Under the pieces are notes generated by a model. It worked only from the letters and a program-made list of their open reading frames with translations. It made no database searches and had not been told where the DNA came from. Shown here one piece after another: positions 9,058 through 17,934 of a DNA stretch of 64,000 bases. The stretch lies in contig CACITE010000006.1 of assembly GCA_902589505.1 (NCBI GenBank), positions 1 to 64,000 on the forward strand, given 5' to 3'. The position numbers and the translations under genes are program-made. The DNA comes from an uncultured Pelagibacteraceae bacterium. GTDB lineage: Bacteria > Pseudomonadota > Alphaproteobacteria > Pelagibacterales > Pelagibacteraceae. Every line of letters begins with the position of its first letter. Position 1 is the stretch's first letter.

Positions 9058-9861
9058 ATGATTAAAAAGATTTTGTATGTACTGGCTATTTCGCTATTAC
9101 TTATGCATCCAGCTAACGCTGGATCTGAAGGAAGCGAAGATTTAAGCAAATCTGCTTCTTCAACAAAAGAATGTTTTGAAGGAGTAAGTAGAGCTATGTT
9201 TAAATTAAATCATGGACTGGACAAAGCAATATTTAAACCAATAGCAAAAGGCTATAGAGCGCTACCAGCTCCAGTAAGACAAGGTACTGGAAATGCGGTT
9301 GATAACTTACGTTCACTTCTAACTATTTCAAATAATGTCTTACAAGGGGAGTTTGGTAGAGCAGGAAATACTGCTGTGCGTTTTGGTATAAATACGACTG
9401 CAGGTATTTTAGGAATTTTTGATCCAGCTACAAAATTAGGTTTTGAAGATCAAGGTAAAGAAGATTTTGGACAAACTTTGGGAGCATGGGGAGCTGAAAG
9501 CGGTTGTTACTTTGTTTTGCCAATTTTAGGTCCTACAACAGTAAGAGATGCTGTTGGTTTGGTTGGAAATACAATTTTAGATCCAGTTTATCAAATTACT
9601 CATAACACAGAAATAAATAATGGTGTCGTAGGTAACAGCAACTACTCTGAACACAACTATTATTATTATAGAGGAACTGGCGCCGTAGATTTTAGAGCAA
9701 AAAATATTGAATCTTGGGACAGCCTTGAAGAAAACTCTATTGATCTTTATGCTTCACTGAAAAGTTTGTATTTACAAAATAGAAAACAAAAAATAGCAAA
9801 CTCAAAATCAACAATTGAGACCCAAGACGATAGTGATTGGGAAGAAATAGATACTAATTAA
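9058..9861 (+). CDS. mlaA: MlaA/VacJ-family phospholipid transport protein
   Basis: FKLNHGLDKAIFKPIAKGYRALPAPVRQG...NLRS; ...GFEDQGKEDFGQTLGAWG...PILGPTTVRDAVG; Sec-type signal peptide. Confidence 0.93.
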   Translation: MIKKILYVLAISLLLMHPANAGSEGSEDLSKSASSTKECFEGVSRAMFKLNHGLDKAIFKPIAKGYRALPAPVRQGTGNAVDNLRSLLTISNNVLQGEFGRAGNTAVRFGINTTAGILGIFDPATKLGFEDQGKEDFGQTLGAWGAESGCYFVLPILGPTTVRDAVGLVGNTILDPVYQITHNTEINNGVVGNSNYSEHNYYYYRGTGAVDFRAKNIESWDSLEENSIDLYASLKSLYLQNRKQKIANSKSTIETQDDSDWEEIDTN

Positions 9862-9879
9862 TTTAAAAAAATAAATTTT

Positions 9880-10473
9880 ATGAAAAAAAATTTTTTCATT
9901 ATTATTTTTTTTATTTTTAGCTCAACTCAAGAAAGCTTTGCTTATAGCAGCGATCCAAAACAATTTATTCAGGAAATAGTAAACGAAGCAAAAGAAGTTC
10001 TCACAGATTCAAATACAAAAGAATTCAAAACAAAAAAACTTTCGGAAATGGCTTTAAAAACTGTAGATATCAAAGGTATAGCTTATTACACTTTGGGTAG
10101 TTACAGAAAAGATCTTAATGATGAGCAGCTGAAAGAATATTTAAATTTATTTGAAAAATATTTTTTAAAGAGTTTTACTTCAAGACTAACCGATTATTCT
10201 GACCCAAAAATAGATGTTCTTTCAGCAGAAATTTTAAATCCAAAATACACAATAGTTAAAAGTCTACTACTTGCTACTGACAAAAAACCTGAGGTTAATA
10301 TTGAATGGAGAGTTTATACAAAAAATCCAGATAACCCTTTAATTAGAGATTTAATTATAGAAGGCTTAAGCTTAGCCAGAACGCAGAAAGAAGAGTTTGC
10401 TTCTGTAATTCAAGCAAACAATGGCGATGTAACCAAACTATTTGTAACGTTAAAAGAATTTATAAACAAATAA
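9880..10473 (+). CDS. mlaC: MlaC/Ttg2D-family phospholipid-binding protein
   Basis: Signal peptide, MlaC-like length and ...LNLFEKYFLKSFTSRLTDYSD...; directly follows mlaA. Confidence 0.85.
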   Translation: MKKNFFIIIFFIFSSTQESFAYSSDPKQFIQEIVNEAKEVLTDSNTKEFKTKKLSEMALKTVDIKGIAYYTLGSYRKDLNDEQLKEYLNLFEKYFLKSFTSRLTDYSDPKIDVLSAEILNPKYTIVKSLLLATDKKPEVNIEWRVYTKNPDNPLIRDLIIEGLSLARTQKEEFASVIQANNGDVTKLFVTLKEFINK

Positions 10474-10490
10474 TTTATTAATACTTTTTT

Positions 10491-11474
10491 GTGGAAGAAA
10501 AATCTAGAATTCTAAAAAAAGCAGATAGTGATAAATCGAGACCAGTCTCTTTTAAAGATTCATTTGGGGGTAGTGAAAGTCAACTAAGATTATTATTAAA
10601 ATATTTACCTGACGAAAGCTTTAAAGATATAAATCTTATTTTAAATAACACAAATCACGATCTTATAGAAAAAGACAAAATTAATGTACTATGGATGCAT
10701 CATTTTGTAAATCAACAAGAAGCTAAAAACTTAGGCTCTAAAGATTTTACAGATAAGTTAGATTGGATTGTATACAATTCTAATTGGAATCTTAAACATC
10801 ATATAAATTATTTTCATGTGCCGCAAAATAAATCTGTGGTAATTAGAAATGCTATAGAAAAAATTAATTTTGTTACAAAACCCACTGACAAGATCAGTCT
10901 AATTTATCACACTACCCCTTGGAGAGGATTAAAAATTTTATTAAAAGTTTTCAAAAATTTAAATTTAAAAAATGTAGAACTAGATGTTTGTTCGTCTACA
11001 ATAATTTATGGAAAAAAATTTGATTCTGTGCTTGGAAAAAATTATGAAGATCTTTTTAATGAATGTAAAAATACTAAAAATGTCAATTATTTTGGCTTTT
11101 TAGAAAATCAAAAAATAATAGAGAAATTAAAAAAAGTTCATATTTTCGCTCATCCAAGCATTTGGCCAGAGACAAGCTGTATAGCAGCTATTGAGTCAAT
11201 GGCAGCAGGCTGTGAGGTTGTGACTACAAATCTCGGTGCTCTTATTGAAACATGTTCCCCATATGGAACAATAATTAATTTTGAAAAAAAACCTGAAGAT
11301 TTAGAAAAAAAATACAGCGAAGCGCTTTTAGATAGTATTCAAAATTTTTGGTCTGAAAAAACGCAAAAAAAATTAAAATTACAAAGAGAAACTATTAACG
11401 CCACATATTCGTGGGATGTTAGATCTGTAGAGTGGAAAAACTTTTTTAACAAAATAAGAAAGCTCAGAAAATAA
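10491..11474 (+). CDS. Glycosyltransferase (GT4/GT1-like)
   Basis: GGSESQLRLLL; VLWMHHFVNQ; HPSIWPETSCIAAIESMAAGCEVVTTNLGALIET donor-binding motif; GTG start. Confidence 0.85.
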   Translation: MEEKSRILKKADSDKSRPVSFKDSFGGSESQLRLLLKYLPDESFKDINLILNNTNHDLIEKDKINVLWMHHFVNQQEAKNLGSKDFTDKLDWIVYNSNWNLKHHINYFHVPQNKSVVIRNAIEKINFVTKPTDKISLIYHTTPWRGLKILLKVFKNLNLKNVELDVCSSTIIYGKKFDSVLGKNYEDLFNECKNTKNVNYFGFLENQKIIEKLKKVHIFAHPSIWPETSCIAAIESMAAGCEVVTTNLGALIETCSPYGTIINFEKKPEDLEKKYSEALLDSIQNFWSEKTQKKLKLQRETINATYSWDVRSVEWKNFFNKIRKLRK

Positions 11475-11477
11475 ATT

Positions 11478-12197
11478 TTAATTTATTTTGCTTAACATAT
11501 AATCTAAATTTTTAAGGGCTATTTTATCTCTGTTTTTTATTGCTTCATTTATATTTTTTCCATAACTCGAGATTAATCCATCGTCTTTAAGATGTTTTTT
11601 ATAAATAAGTTGTAATTTATTATTTTCATTTTTTTTTAAATGAGATTGAAGTGAAAAAATTTTTACTTTTTTAACAAAAAAAAGAAAAAATGATATCCAT
11701 AAATCATCATGTATAAATAAATCATCTTTGTTTTTAACAACCTTTTCATAAAATTGATCTATTCCTTTTAAAAAATTAGAATTTATTGCAAATCCATCAG
11801 CTCCTTGACCAACTCCAAAATTTCTTAAGGGGTGAACGTAAAAACTATATGCATTCTCCGGTGCCTTTAAATAAAAATAATTGAATTTTTCAATCATATA
11901 ATCTTCATAAATATGATCATCGTCAGCTAGGACAATGAGAGAATCATTTTTAAATTTATTTAACGATCCTAACAATTTAGTACCGGGTCCAAAATCCTCG
12001 CATCTGTTTACTTCTATCCTTGAATCCTTAAAATTGGGAATTTCACTTTTTTCAATATTTTGTTCAAAACGTTTATATTTGTTGGGTATATTTATAAAAA
12101 TTTTATCTGGTTTAAGGGTTTGCATTAACAAAGATTCTATGGATTTGTTAATATTTTTTAACCTTTTAGGTATTGTGGTGAGTGATACATATATCAT
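11478..12197 (-). CDS. Glycosyltransferase-like protein
   Basis: VSLTTIPKRLKNINKSIESLLMQTLKPDKIFINIP...LIVLADDDHIYED (DDD-type motif). Confidence 0.65.
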   Translation of the reverse strand: MIYVSLTTIPKRLKNINKSIESLLMQTLKPDKIFINIPNKYKRFEQNIEKSEIPNFKDSRIEVNRCEDFGPGTKLLGSLNKFKNDSLIVLADDDHIYEDYMIEKFNYFYLKAPENAYSFYVHPLRNFGVGQGADGFAINSNFLKGIDQFYEKVVKNKDDLFIHDDLWISFFLFFVKKVKIFSLQSHLKKNENNKLQLIYKKHLKDDGLISSYGKNINEAIKNRDKIALKNLDYMLSKIN

Positions 12198-12201
12198 TTT
12201 A

Positions 12202-13026
12202 TTAATTATTTGATCCGAAATAAAAATTTGGATTCTTTTCCATTATGCTCAACAAATCTTTTGGGAAAAAATTTCTTTCTACTTTTCTTGATTTTGTATT
12301 TCTGTGAAATAAATCAGCTCCAGTACGTTGACAAAGCTCGATATGTTCGCGATTTTTAAATTTATCATTATTATGCTCTGAATGGGCGTATGATTCAATT
12401 TTTTCTTTAACTCTTTCGTAACCACCGAATGAAGAGAAGCTCCATCCAGCATCCGTAAAATAAGATATTCTATTTCTTAATGTTCTAAATTTTTGAGGAG
12501 ATTGCTCGTTGCAAGTTTTAATAGTTGTAACAATACTACCTCTCCAGCTCTCTAAACGTAAGTAATTACAATCCAAATGAAATAAATATTGTTCTAGAGC
12601 TACTGGAGCTATTTTTTGGAAATCAGAAGATATTATACATTTAAGCTTTTTTAAAGATGGTATTTCATCTAAATCACTAATTACTAAAATATCTTTTTCA
12701 GAAAATTGTTGGCAAGCTTTTTTTATATAATTTCTTTGAAAGTTTTCTATTCTCCAAAAGTCATCTCCCTTTATATCATCAATAATCCAAGATTCTTCAT
12801 TTTTAATTTCTTCAAGATTTATATTGAGCTGGTGATATTGAATTTTATGTGAAAATTCTTTTAAGTTATTTTTTAAAACTTTTGGAAAGTTCCACTCTTT
12901 TTTTTTACCAGTAAAAGTAATGTTAGATTCAATTACAACAAAATAATCAACGATTGAATTAAGATATTTTAATCTTAATTCCACTAATTCCTTTTCGTTA
13001 AAATAGGTAAAAGCATCTATAAGCAT
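12202..13026 (-). CDS. GT17-like glycosyltransferase, paralog 1
   Basis: MLIDAFTYFNEKELVELRLKYL...VVIES...DILVISDLDEIPS...; GT17 (beta-1,4-GlcNAc transferase-like) pattern. Confidence 0.8.
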   Translation of the reverse strand: MLIDAFTYFNEKELVELRLKYLNSIVDYFVVIESNITFTGKKKEWNFPKVLKNNLKEFSHKIQYHQLNINLEEIKNEESWIIDDIKGDDFWRIENFQRNYIKKACQQFSEKDILVISDLDEIPSLKKLKCIISSDFQKIAPVALEQYLFHLDCNYLRLESWRGSIVTTIKTCNEQSPQKFRTLRNRISYFTDAGWSFSSFGGYERVKEKIESYAHSEHNNDKFKNREHIELCQRTGADLFHRNTKSRKVERNFFPKDLLSIMEKNPNFYFGSNN

Positions 13027-13052
13027 AATAATAACTATATATAAGTTAATAA

Positions 13053-13886
13053 CTAAATAGTAGCACTTGTGTTAAAATAAAAATTTGGATTTTCTTCCAT
13101 CAATTTTAACAAGTCTTTTGGAAAAAAATTTCTTTCTACTTTTTTTTTTTTAACTTTTCTATTAAATAAATCCGCTCCTGTTTCCATGCACTTTTTTAAG
13201 TGTGTTTCGTTTTTATATATTTCCTTATTATATTCTTCATGACAAAAAGATTCGAGTTTTTCTCTTACTCTTTTTATACCTCCAAAAGAAGAGAAGCTCC
13301 ATCCAGCATCATTAAAACGAGATATTCTATCTTTATAATCACGAAATGTTTGGGGTTCATATTTTTCAATTAGTTGTTTCGTTATCACAACGCTTCCTAT
13401 CCATTGATTTAAATCTAAATAATTACAATTAAGATGAAATAACGATTGTCCAAAAGCAATAGGTGCAATTGATTTAAAATCGCAAGACTTTATAAAACTT
13501 ATTTTATCTTTGGAAGGTATTTCATCTAAATCACTAATAATTATCACATCATCAGAGGTTGAAAATTTTTTGTAAGCTTCTTTCAAAAAATTTCTTTGCA
13601 TAGTTTCTATCCTCCATGAACGGCCTAATGTTTTTCCAACATATCTGGGACTTTTTTCTGCCTCTGCCTTGTCAAGATCTACTTTCATTTGATGATATTG
13701 AATTTTTTTAGAAAAATCCTTTAGCTTGCTTTTTTGTATTTCGGGAAAATTCCAATTTTTATTTTTACCAGTATGTGTGCAGTCTGCTTCAACAATTAAA
13801 AAGCAATCAACTATATCGTTAAGATATTTTATTCTCAATTCCACTAACTCTTTTTCATTTAAAAATGTAAAAGCATCTATAATCAT
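13053..13886 (-). CDS. GT17-like glycosyltransferase, paralog 2
   Basis: MIIDAFTFLNEKELVELRIKYL...IISDLDEIPS...DAGWSFSSFGGIKRVREKLESF; closely parallels the adjacent gene throughout. Confidence 0.8.
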   Translation of the reverse strand: MIIDAFTFLNEKELVELRIKYLNDIVDCFLIVEADCTHTGKNKNWNFPEIQKSKLKDFSKKIQYHQMKVDLDKAEAEKSPRYVGKTLGRSWRIETMQRNFLKEAYKKFSTSDDVIIISDLDEIPSKDKISFIKSCDFKSIAPIAFGQSLFHLNCNYLDLNQWIGSVVITKQLIEKYEPQTFRDYKDRISRFNDAGWSFSSFGGIKRVREKLESFCHEEYNKEIYKNETHLKKCMETGADLFNRKVKKKKVERNFFPKDLLKLMEENPNFYFNTSATI

Positions 13887-13994
13887 AGTATCACTATAGT
13901 GTATTCATTGTTAATTTAAACTTGGAAATTTAAAAATTGCATTCTAAAAAAATAATCTTGTTTTATTTAATGTATAAACCTATAAAATTAATTT

Positions 13995-14874
13995 ATGAAG
14001 CCAATTAAAATTTCAATATTAGGAGCAGAAGGATATACTTGTCAAATACCAAGAATTAGGGAGGGTGTAAAAGACCTAGGGCATATTCTATCCGAAGAAT
14101 CTCCTGATTTAATATACGCTAATGATCCTACTGGCTATAAAAGAGCAATGATTTTAAAAAAAAAAGTTTCCTGATTCCTATTTAATATTTAACTTCTTGG
14201 ATGTTCCTTGGCATATACCAAATGTTGAAAAACAAACAAAACTTTTGGTTGAACATTTTTTATCTAAAGCTGATGCTATCTCCGTTATAAGTTTTAAAGT
14301 AAAAAAAGACTTATCAAATTTTTTAGATAAAAAAATAGACGTAATTTATAATCCAATTAAAGATGTATTTTTTGATCAAAGTATTAAGAAAAATAATCCC
14401 TTTATTTATATTGGCAGAGCAAACGATCCGATTAAAAGAATTAATTTGGTGAAAGAAAGCCTTTCAAAAATAAAAAATGGTATTGAAGAAATTAAAATTT
14501 GTGGTTCTGAAAATCCTAACTTTGGAAATTTTTTAGGAGTTGTTCCTGATTCTGAGCTCAACAAACTATATAATTCGAGCAAATTTGTTTTATTGCCTTC
14601 AAAAGCCGAAGGCATTGGTTTGCCGATGATTGAAGGAATGATATGTGGCTCGATTCCAATTACATGCTCTGACAATTTAACTGCAAAAGAATTTTCACCT
14701 GCTAAATTCATATGTGACCCAAATGCTGAATCTATTGTAAATAAAATAGAAGAGCTTGATAAAGATTATGATAGTAATAGAAAAATAGCTTTAAAAATGG
14801 GTGAAAAATACAAAGTACAATTTGACAAAAAAAATATTGTAAAAAATATTTTGAATATATTTAATTCCAAATAA
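13995..14874 (+). CDS. Glycosyltransferase (GT4-like), interrupted by one frameshift at an A10 tract (14156-14165)
   Basis: ATG 13995: MKPIKISILGAEGYTCQIPRIREGVKDLGHILSEESPDLIYANDPTGYKRAMILKKKVS*; removing one A continues as KKFPDSYLIFNFLDVPWHIPNVEKQ (track ORF 14197..14874). Confidence 0.78.
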
Positions 14875-14881
14875 AAAAATT

Positions 14882-15583
14882 ATGAAAAAAAAATTAAACT
14901 TGCCCAACGTTACACTTTTAGCAGCAACTACCTCTGAAGTAGACGAAGCTCAAATATCAATGAGAATATCTTTGCATAACATTAGATTTGGCTCTGCTAA
15001 ATTGCTTTGTTCTTCTGGTCCAAAAAAAAAATATCCAGACATTCAATACATCTCAATACCACCAATGAATAGTGTTGATGATTATAATCGAATGATTTTT
15101 CAAAATTTACATAAATATTTTGACACCTCTCATTGCTTAATTGTACAAGCCGACAGTTTTGTTGTGAACTCTCATCTTTGGCAAGATGAATTTCTTAAAT
15201 TTGACTACATTGGTGGACCTTGGCCAAATAAGATTCAAGTTAACCCTAATTTAGTTTTACATTTAGAAAAAAATCCTGTGGGCAACGGAGGTTTTTCTCT
15301 ACGAAGCAGAAAACTAGCTGAAGCTACTTCAAAATTCGACTTTGACTCTTTGAACTTTCCAATGAAAGCTGAAGATGTTGTTATTTGTTATTTCCTTTAT
15401 CAAAAAATGATAGATAGCGGGGTTCGATTTGCACCCCCAGAGCTAGCTGCTCAATTTTCTATGGAAAATGTAGATCAACTTTATGGACAAAATGTAGATT
15501 CAGTATTTGGCTTTCACGGTAAACATCTTAGAGAATATTTTATGAAAAAATATGTTCTGCGTGCTGCAATTGGAGAGTGGTAA
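14882..15583 (+). CDS. DUF5672-like glycan-associated protein
   Basis: LIVQADSFVVNSHLWQDEFLKFDYIGGPWP...GNGGFSLRSRKL. Confidence 0.75.
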   Translation: MKKKLNLPNVTLLAATTSEVDEAQISMRISLHNIRFGSAKLLCSSGPKKKYPDIQYISIPPMNSVDDYNRMIFQNLHKYFDTSHCLIVQADSFVVNSHLWQDEFLKFDYIGGPWPNKIQVNPNLVLHLEKNPVGNGGFSLRSRKLAEATSKFDFDSLNFPMKAEDVVICYFLYQKMIDSGVRFAPPELAAQFSMENVDQLYGQNVDSVFGFHGKHLREYFMKKYVLRAAIGEW

Positions 15584-15586
15584 CTT

Positions 15587-16447
15587 ATGAAAAAAATTAA
15601 ATTATCAAAAGAGCCTTCCGACTCTTCGAAAAGGAAAAATAAAAAACCAGTAATATGTTATTCTAATAAAAATTTAAATGTTTCTAATTTTCCAATTTAT
15701 CAAAAAGCCAGAAAATTTCTTAAAGTTATAGATAAAATTATTATACCGCCAAGAGATGCAAAATGTTTTAAAGTTGAAGCCGGGCAATTTTTTAGAATAG
15801 AAAATGTTGAAGGCACGCAAGTAGGAGATTTAAATCTATTTCAAGCTGAGAATTTAGAAGAAAAATTTTATTCGGGCAAAACTAGAGCCCTGCACGGTAC
15901 CCATATATCAACAGGCGATCAGATGTGGAGTTGTTTTCCTTACTTAAGACCGCTAGCAACCGTTACATGGGATACTCTTGATTGGTATGGTTTTGATGAA
16001 GATGGAAGTTCTGTTCATGATGTAATAGGAACTAGGTGCGACCCCTACACTTCAAAATTACTAAAAGGTAACGATTACCATTATTGTTGTCATTCAAATT
16101 TAATAAGAGCTTTGGTAAAAGAAAAAAGTATAAAAATTAGTGAAGCTGAAAATCTTATACATGATGTGTTAAATGTTTTTATGTGCACCGGATTTACTAA
16201 AGATACTCACGAGTATTTTATGAAATCAAGTCCAGCAAGACCAGGAGATTATATTGAGTTTTTTGCAGAAACAAATTTACTTGGAGTATTATCATCTTGC
16301 CCAGGTGGTGATTGCGGTTCTAAACATTCTTCTGATGATGTGCAATGCTATCCTCTTAAAGTTACAACCTTTTCAACTTCTATCGAACATCTCAAAGGAT
16401 GGTCTCCACCTTTAGTTTCGTCATATAATAAAAAACACGGTTTTTAA
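15587..16447 (+). CDS. DUF1989 / urea-carboxylase-associated family protein
   Basis: VEAGQFFRIENVEGTQVGDLNLF...LRPLATVTWDTLDWYGFDEDGSSVHDVIGTRCDPYT...SSCPGGDCGS. Confidence 0.85.
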   Translation: MKKIKLSKEPSDSSKRKNKKPVICYSNKNLNVSNFPIYQKARKFLKVIDKIIIPPRDAKCFKVEAGQFFRIENVEGTQVGDLNLFQAENLEEKFYSGKTRALHGTHISTGDQMWSCFPYLRPLATVTWDTLDWYGFDEDGSSVHDVIGTRCDPYTSKLLKGNDYHYCCHSNLIRALVKEKSIKISEAENLIHDVLNVFMCTGFTKDTHEYFMKSSPARPGDYIEFFAETNLLGVLSSCPGGDCGSKHSSDDVQCYPLKVTTFSTSIEHLKGWSPPLVSSYNKKHGF

Positions 16448-16457
16448 TAACAAAAGA

Positions 16458-16534
16458 TGGTGGGCCCGCCAGGATTCGAACCTGGGACCAATACATTATG
16501 AGTGTACTGCTCTAACCAGCTGAGCTACAGGCCC
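16458..16534 (-). tRNA. tRNA with CAT anticodon (Met or Ile2)
   Basis: GGGCCTGTAGCTCAGCTGGTTAGAGCAGTACACTCATAATGTATTGGTCCCAGGTTCGAATCCTGGCGGGCCCACCA; encoded CCA; 7-bp acceptor stem. Confidence 0.95.
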
Positions 16535-16609
16535 TGTATAATTAATATTGTTTTTACAAGCAAATTGAAACAAGTTCAAGATTCGAGTATCCTTATCTGA
16601 GATCAAATT

Positions 16610-16732
16610 ATGAGTGAAGAGCATAAAATGACAAAAAAAGATAAACTGGTATTAGGGATAACACTAGCAGCAATTTTTGTAGGAGTGTTTGGTTTAGGTT
16701 TTGTGGGAGTGTTATTCAATTTATCAAGTTAA
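16610..16732 (+). CDS. Possible 40-aa single-TM small protein
   Basis: MSEEHKMTKKDKLVLGITLAAIFVGVFGLGFVGVLFNLSS*; charged N-terminus then one hydrophobic helix. Below the ORF-track length cutoff. Confidence 0.5.
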   Translation: MSEEHKMTKKDKLVLGITLAAIFVGVFGLGFVGVLFNLSS

Positions 16733-16750
16733 ACAATTTCTAAGAAAATA

Positions 16751-17575
16751 TTATTTAAACAAACTTAATATTTTTGAAGCTATTTTGTCATTAAGTATGT
16801 GATACCTTTTCAAAAAAGTGTATATTTTATTAAGAAAAGTATCAGCAAAAATTAGAAATTTATAATAAAAACTATCTTTTGGTCTTCCAACGTAACGCGT
16901 CGTATATAGTTTCATTGGACCTTTTTCTTCTACTAAATAATATAGTTGAATAGATTTTCTCGACACATCAGGTGGCAATTTCATTTTGTCTGGATGTCCA
17001 TGAAAACTTTTTTTATCTGTTTTAAAAATTACGCACCTATTAAAAATAGGAGATATTGATGTGACTTTTTTTTTTACTTTTTCATCCCAAAATTCAAGAT
17101 GGCCATTGTACTCATCAAGCCAATTATGATTTAAATATATAAGAAGGTTCAAAACTCTTTTCCATTTTTTTTCAGTTATGTGTGATATAAAATCTGTATG
17201 AATGTTTAGTGAACCACCATTAAAAACTTGATTTAATCCGCCACCTCCTAAAGCCTTATCTAGGAAAAGATTATTTATACCAGTTATTTTAGTTAGTATA
17301 CTAAGAAACTCTTTAGAACTTAGTTCATCAAGTATTTCGTTTAAATTTTTATCCATATATTTTCGATCAATAAGTCCATATTTTTTATAATTATTGACAA
17401 AACTATAATTTACCCAATTTTCATTTATTTTAAAATTTTCAAGAATTTTTTCAGCACTTTCTTCTAAAAGGAAATTATCAATAACAATATGTTTAAAAGG
17501 AATATTTGACCTAAATTCATTAGAGCATTTTTCAAGCTTATTTGTATCAAAATCTTTTATGGTTAAATGTTTCAT
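16751..17575 (-). CDS. 2OG-Fe(II) oxygenase (prolyl-4-hydroxylase-like)
   Basis: NQVFNGGSLNIHTDF...LLIYLNHNWLDEYNGHLEFWD...FHGHPDKMKLPPDVSRKSIQLYYL: HxD...H and RxS pattern. Confidence 0.85.
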   Translation of the reverse strand: MKHLTIKDFDTNKLEKCSNEFRSNIPFKHIVIDNFLLEESAEKILENFKINENWVNYSFVNNYKKYGLIDRKYMDKNLNEILDELSSKEFLSILTKITGINNLFLDKALGGGGLNQVFNGGSLNIHTDFISHITEKKWKRVLNLLIYLNHNWLDEYNGHLEFWDEKVKKKVTSISPIFNRCVIFKTDKKSFHGHPDKMKLPPDVSRKSIQLYYLVEEKGPMKLYTTRYVGRPKDSFYYKFLIFADTFLNKIYTFLKRYHILNDKIASKILSLFK

Positions 17576-17583
17576 AATATTAT

Positions 17584-17934
17584 TTAATTTTCTTTTTGGG
17601 AAATTCCTGTCAACTCACTTTTTAGAGAAACTATAGCATTTAATCTCAATTCTGGGTTCGCAACTTTTTTACTTAACTCTTTGTTCCCTAAGATGCCATA
17701 AATTTTTGAAATTAAATTATAAACTTTTTCATTTTCCTCAAATTCTAAAGCGATTAATAATGTATCCAAAGCAATATAATAAAGCTTATTAATGAAAAAT
17801 ATTTTACTTCTTAAATAAAGGTACTCCGAATCCTTAAAAAATTCTGGACCTAGTTTGGAAATCTCGATTTGAGCTAGATCTATCTTTTTATTACCAATTA
17901 ATTTTTCAATATTTTTTAATTTATCTCTATTCAT
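17584..17934 (-). CDS. Small TPR-like hypothetical protein
   Basis: Helical repeats (YIALDTLLIALEFEENEKVYNLISKIYGILGN); co-directional between two glycan-type genes. Confidence 0.5.
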   Translation of the reverse strand: MNRDKLKNIEKLIGNKKIDLAQIEISKLGPEFFKDSEYLYLRSKIFFINKLYYIALDTLLIALEFEENEKVYNLISKIYGILGNKELSKKVANPELRLNAIVSLKSELTGISQKEN

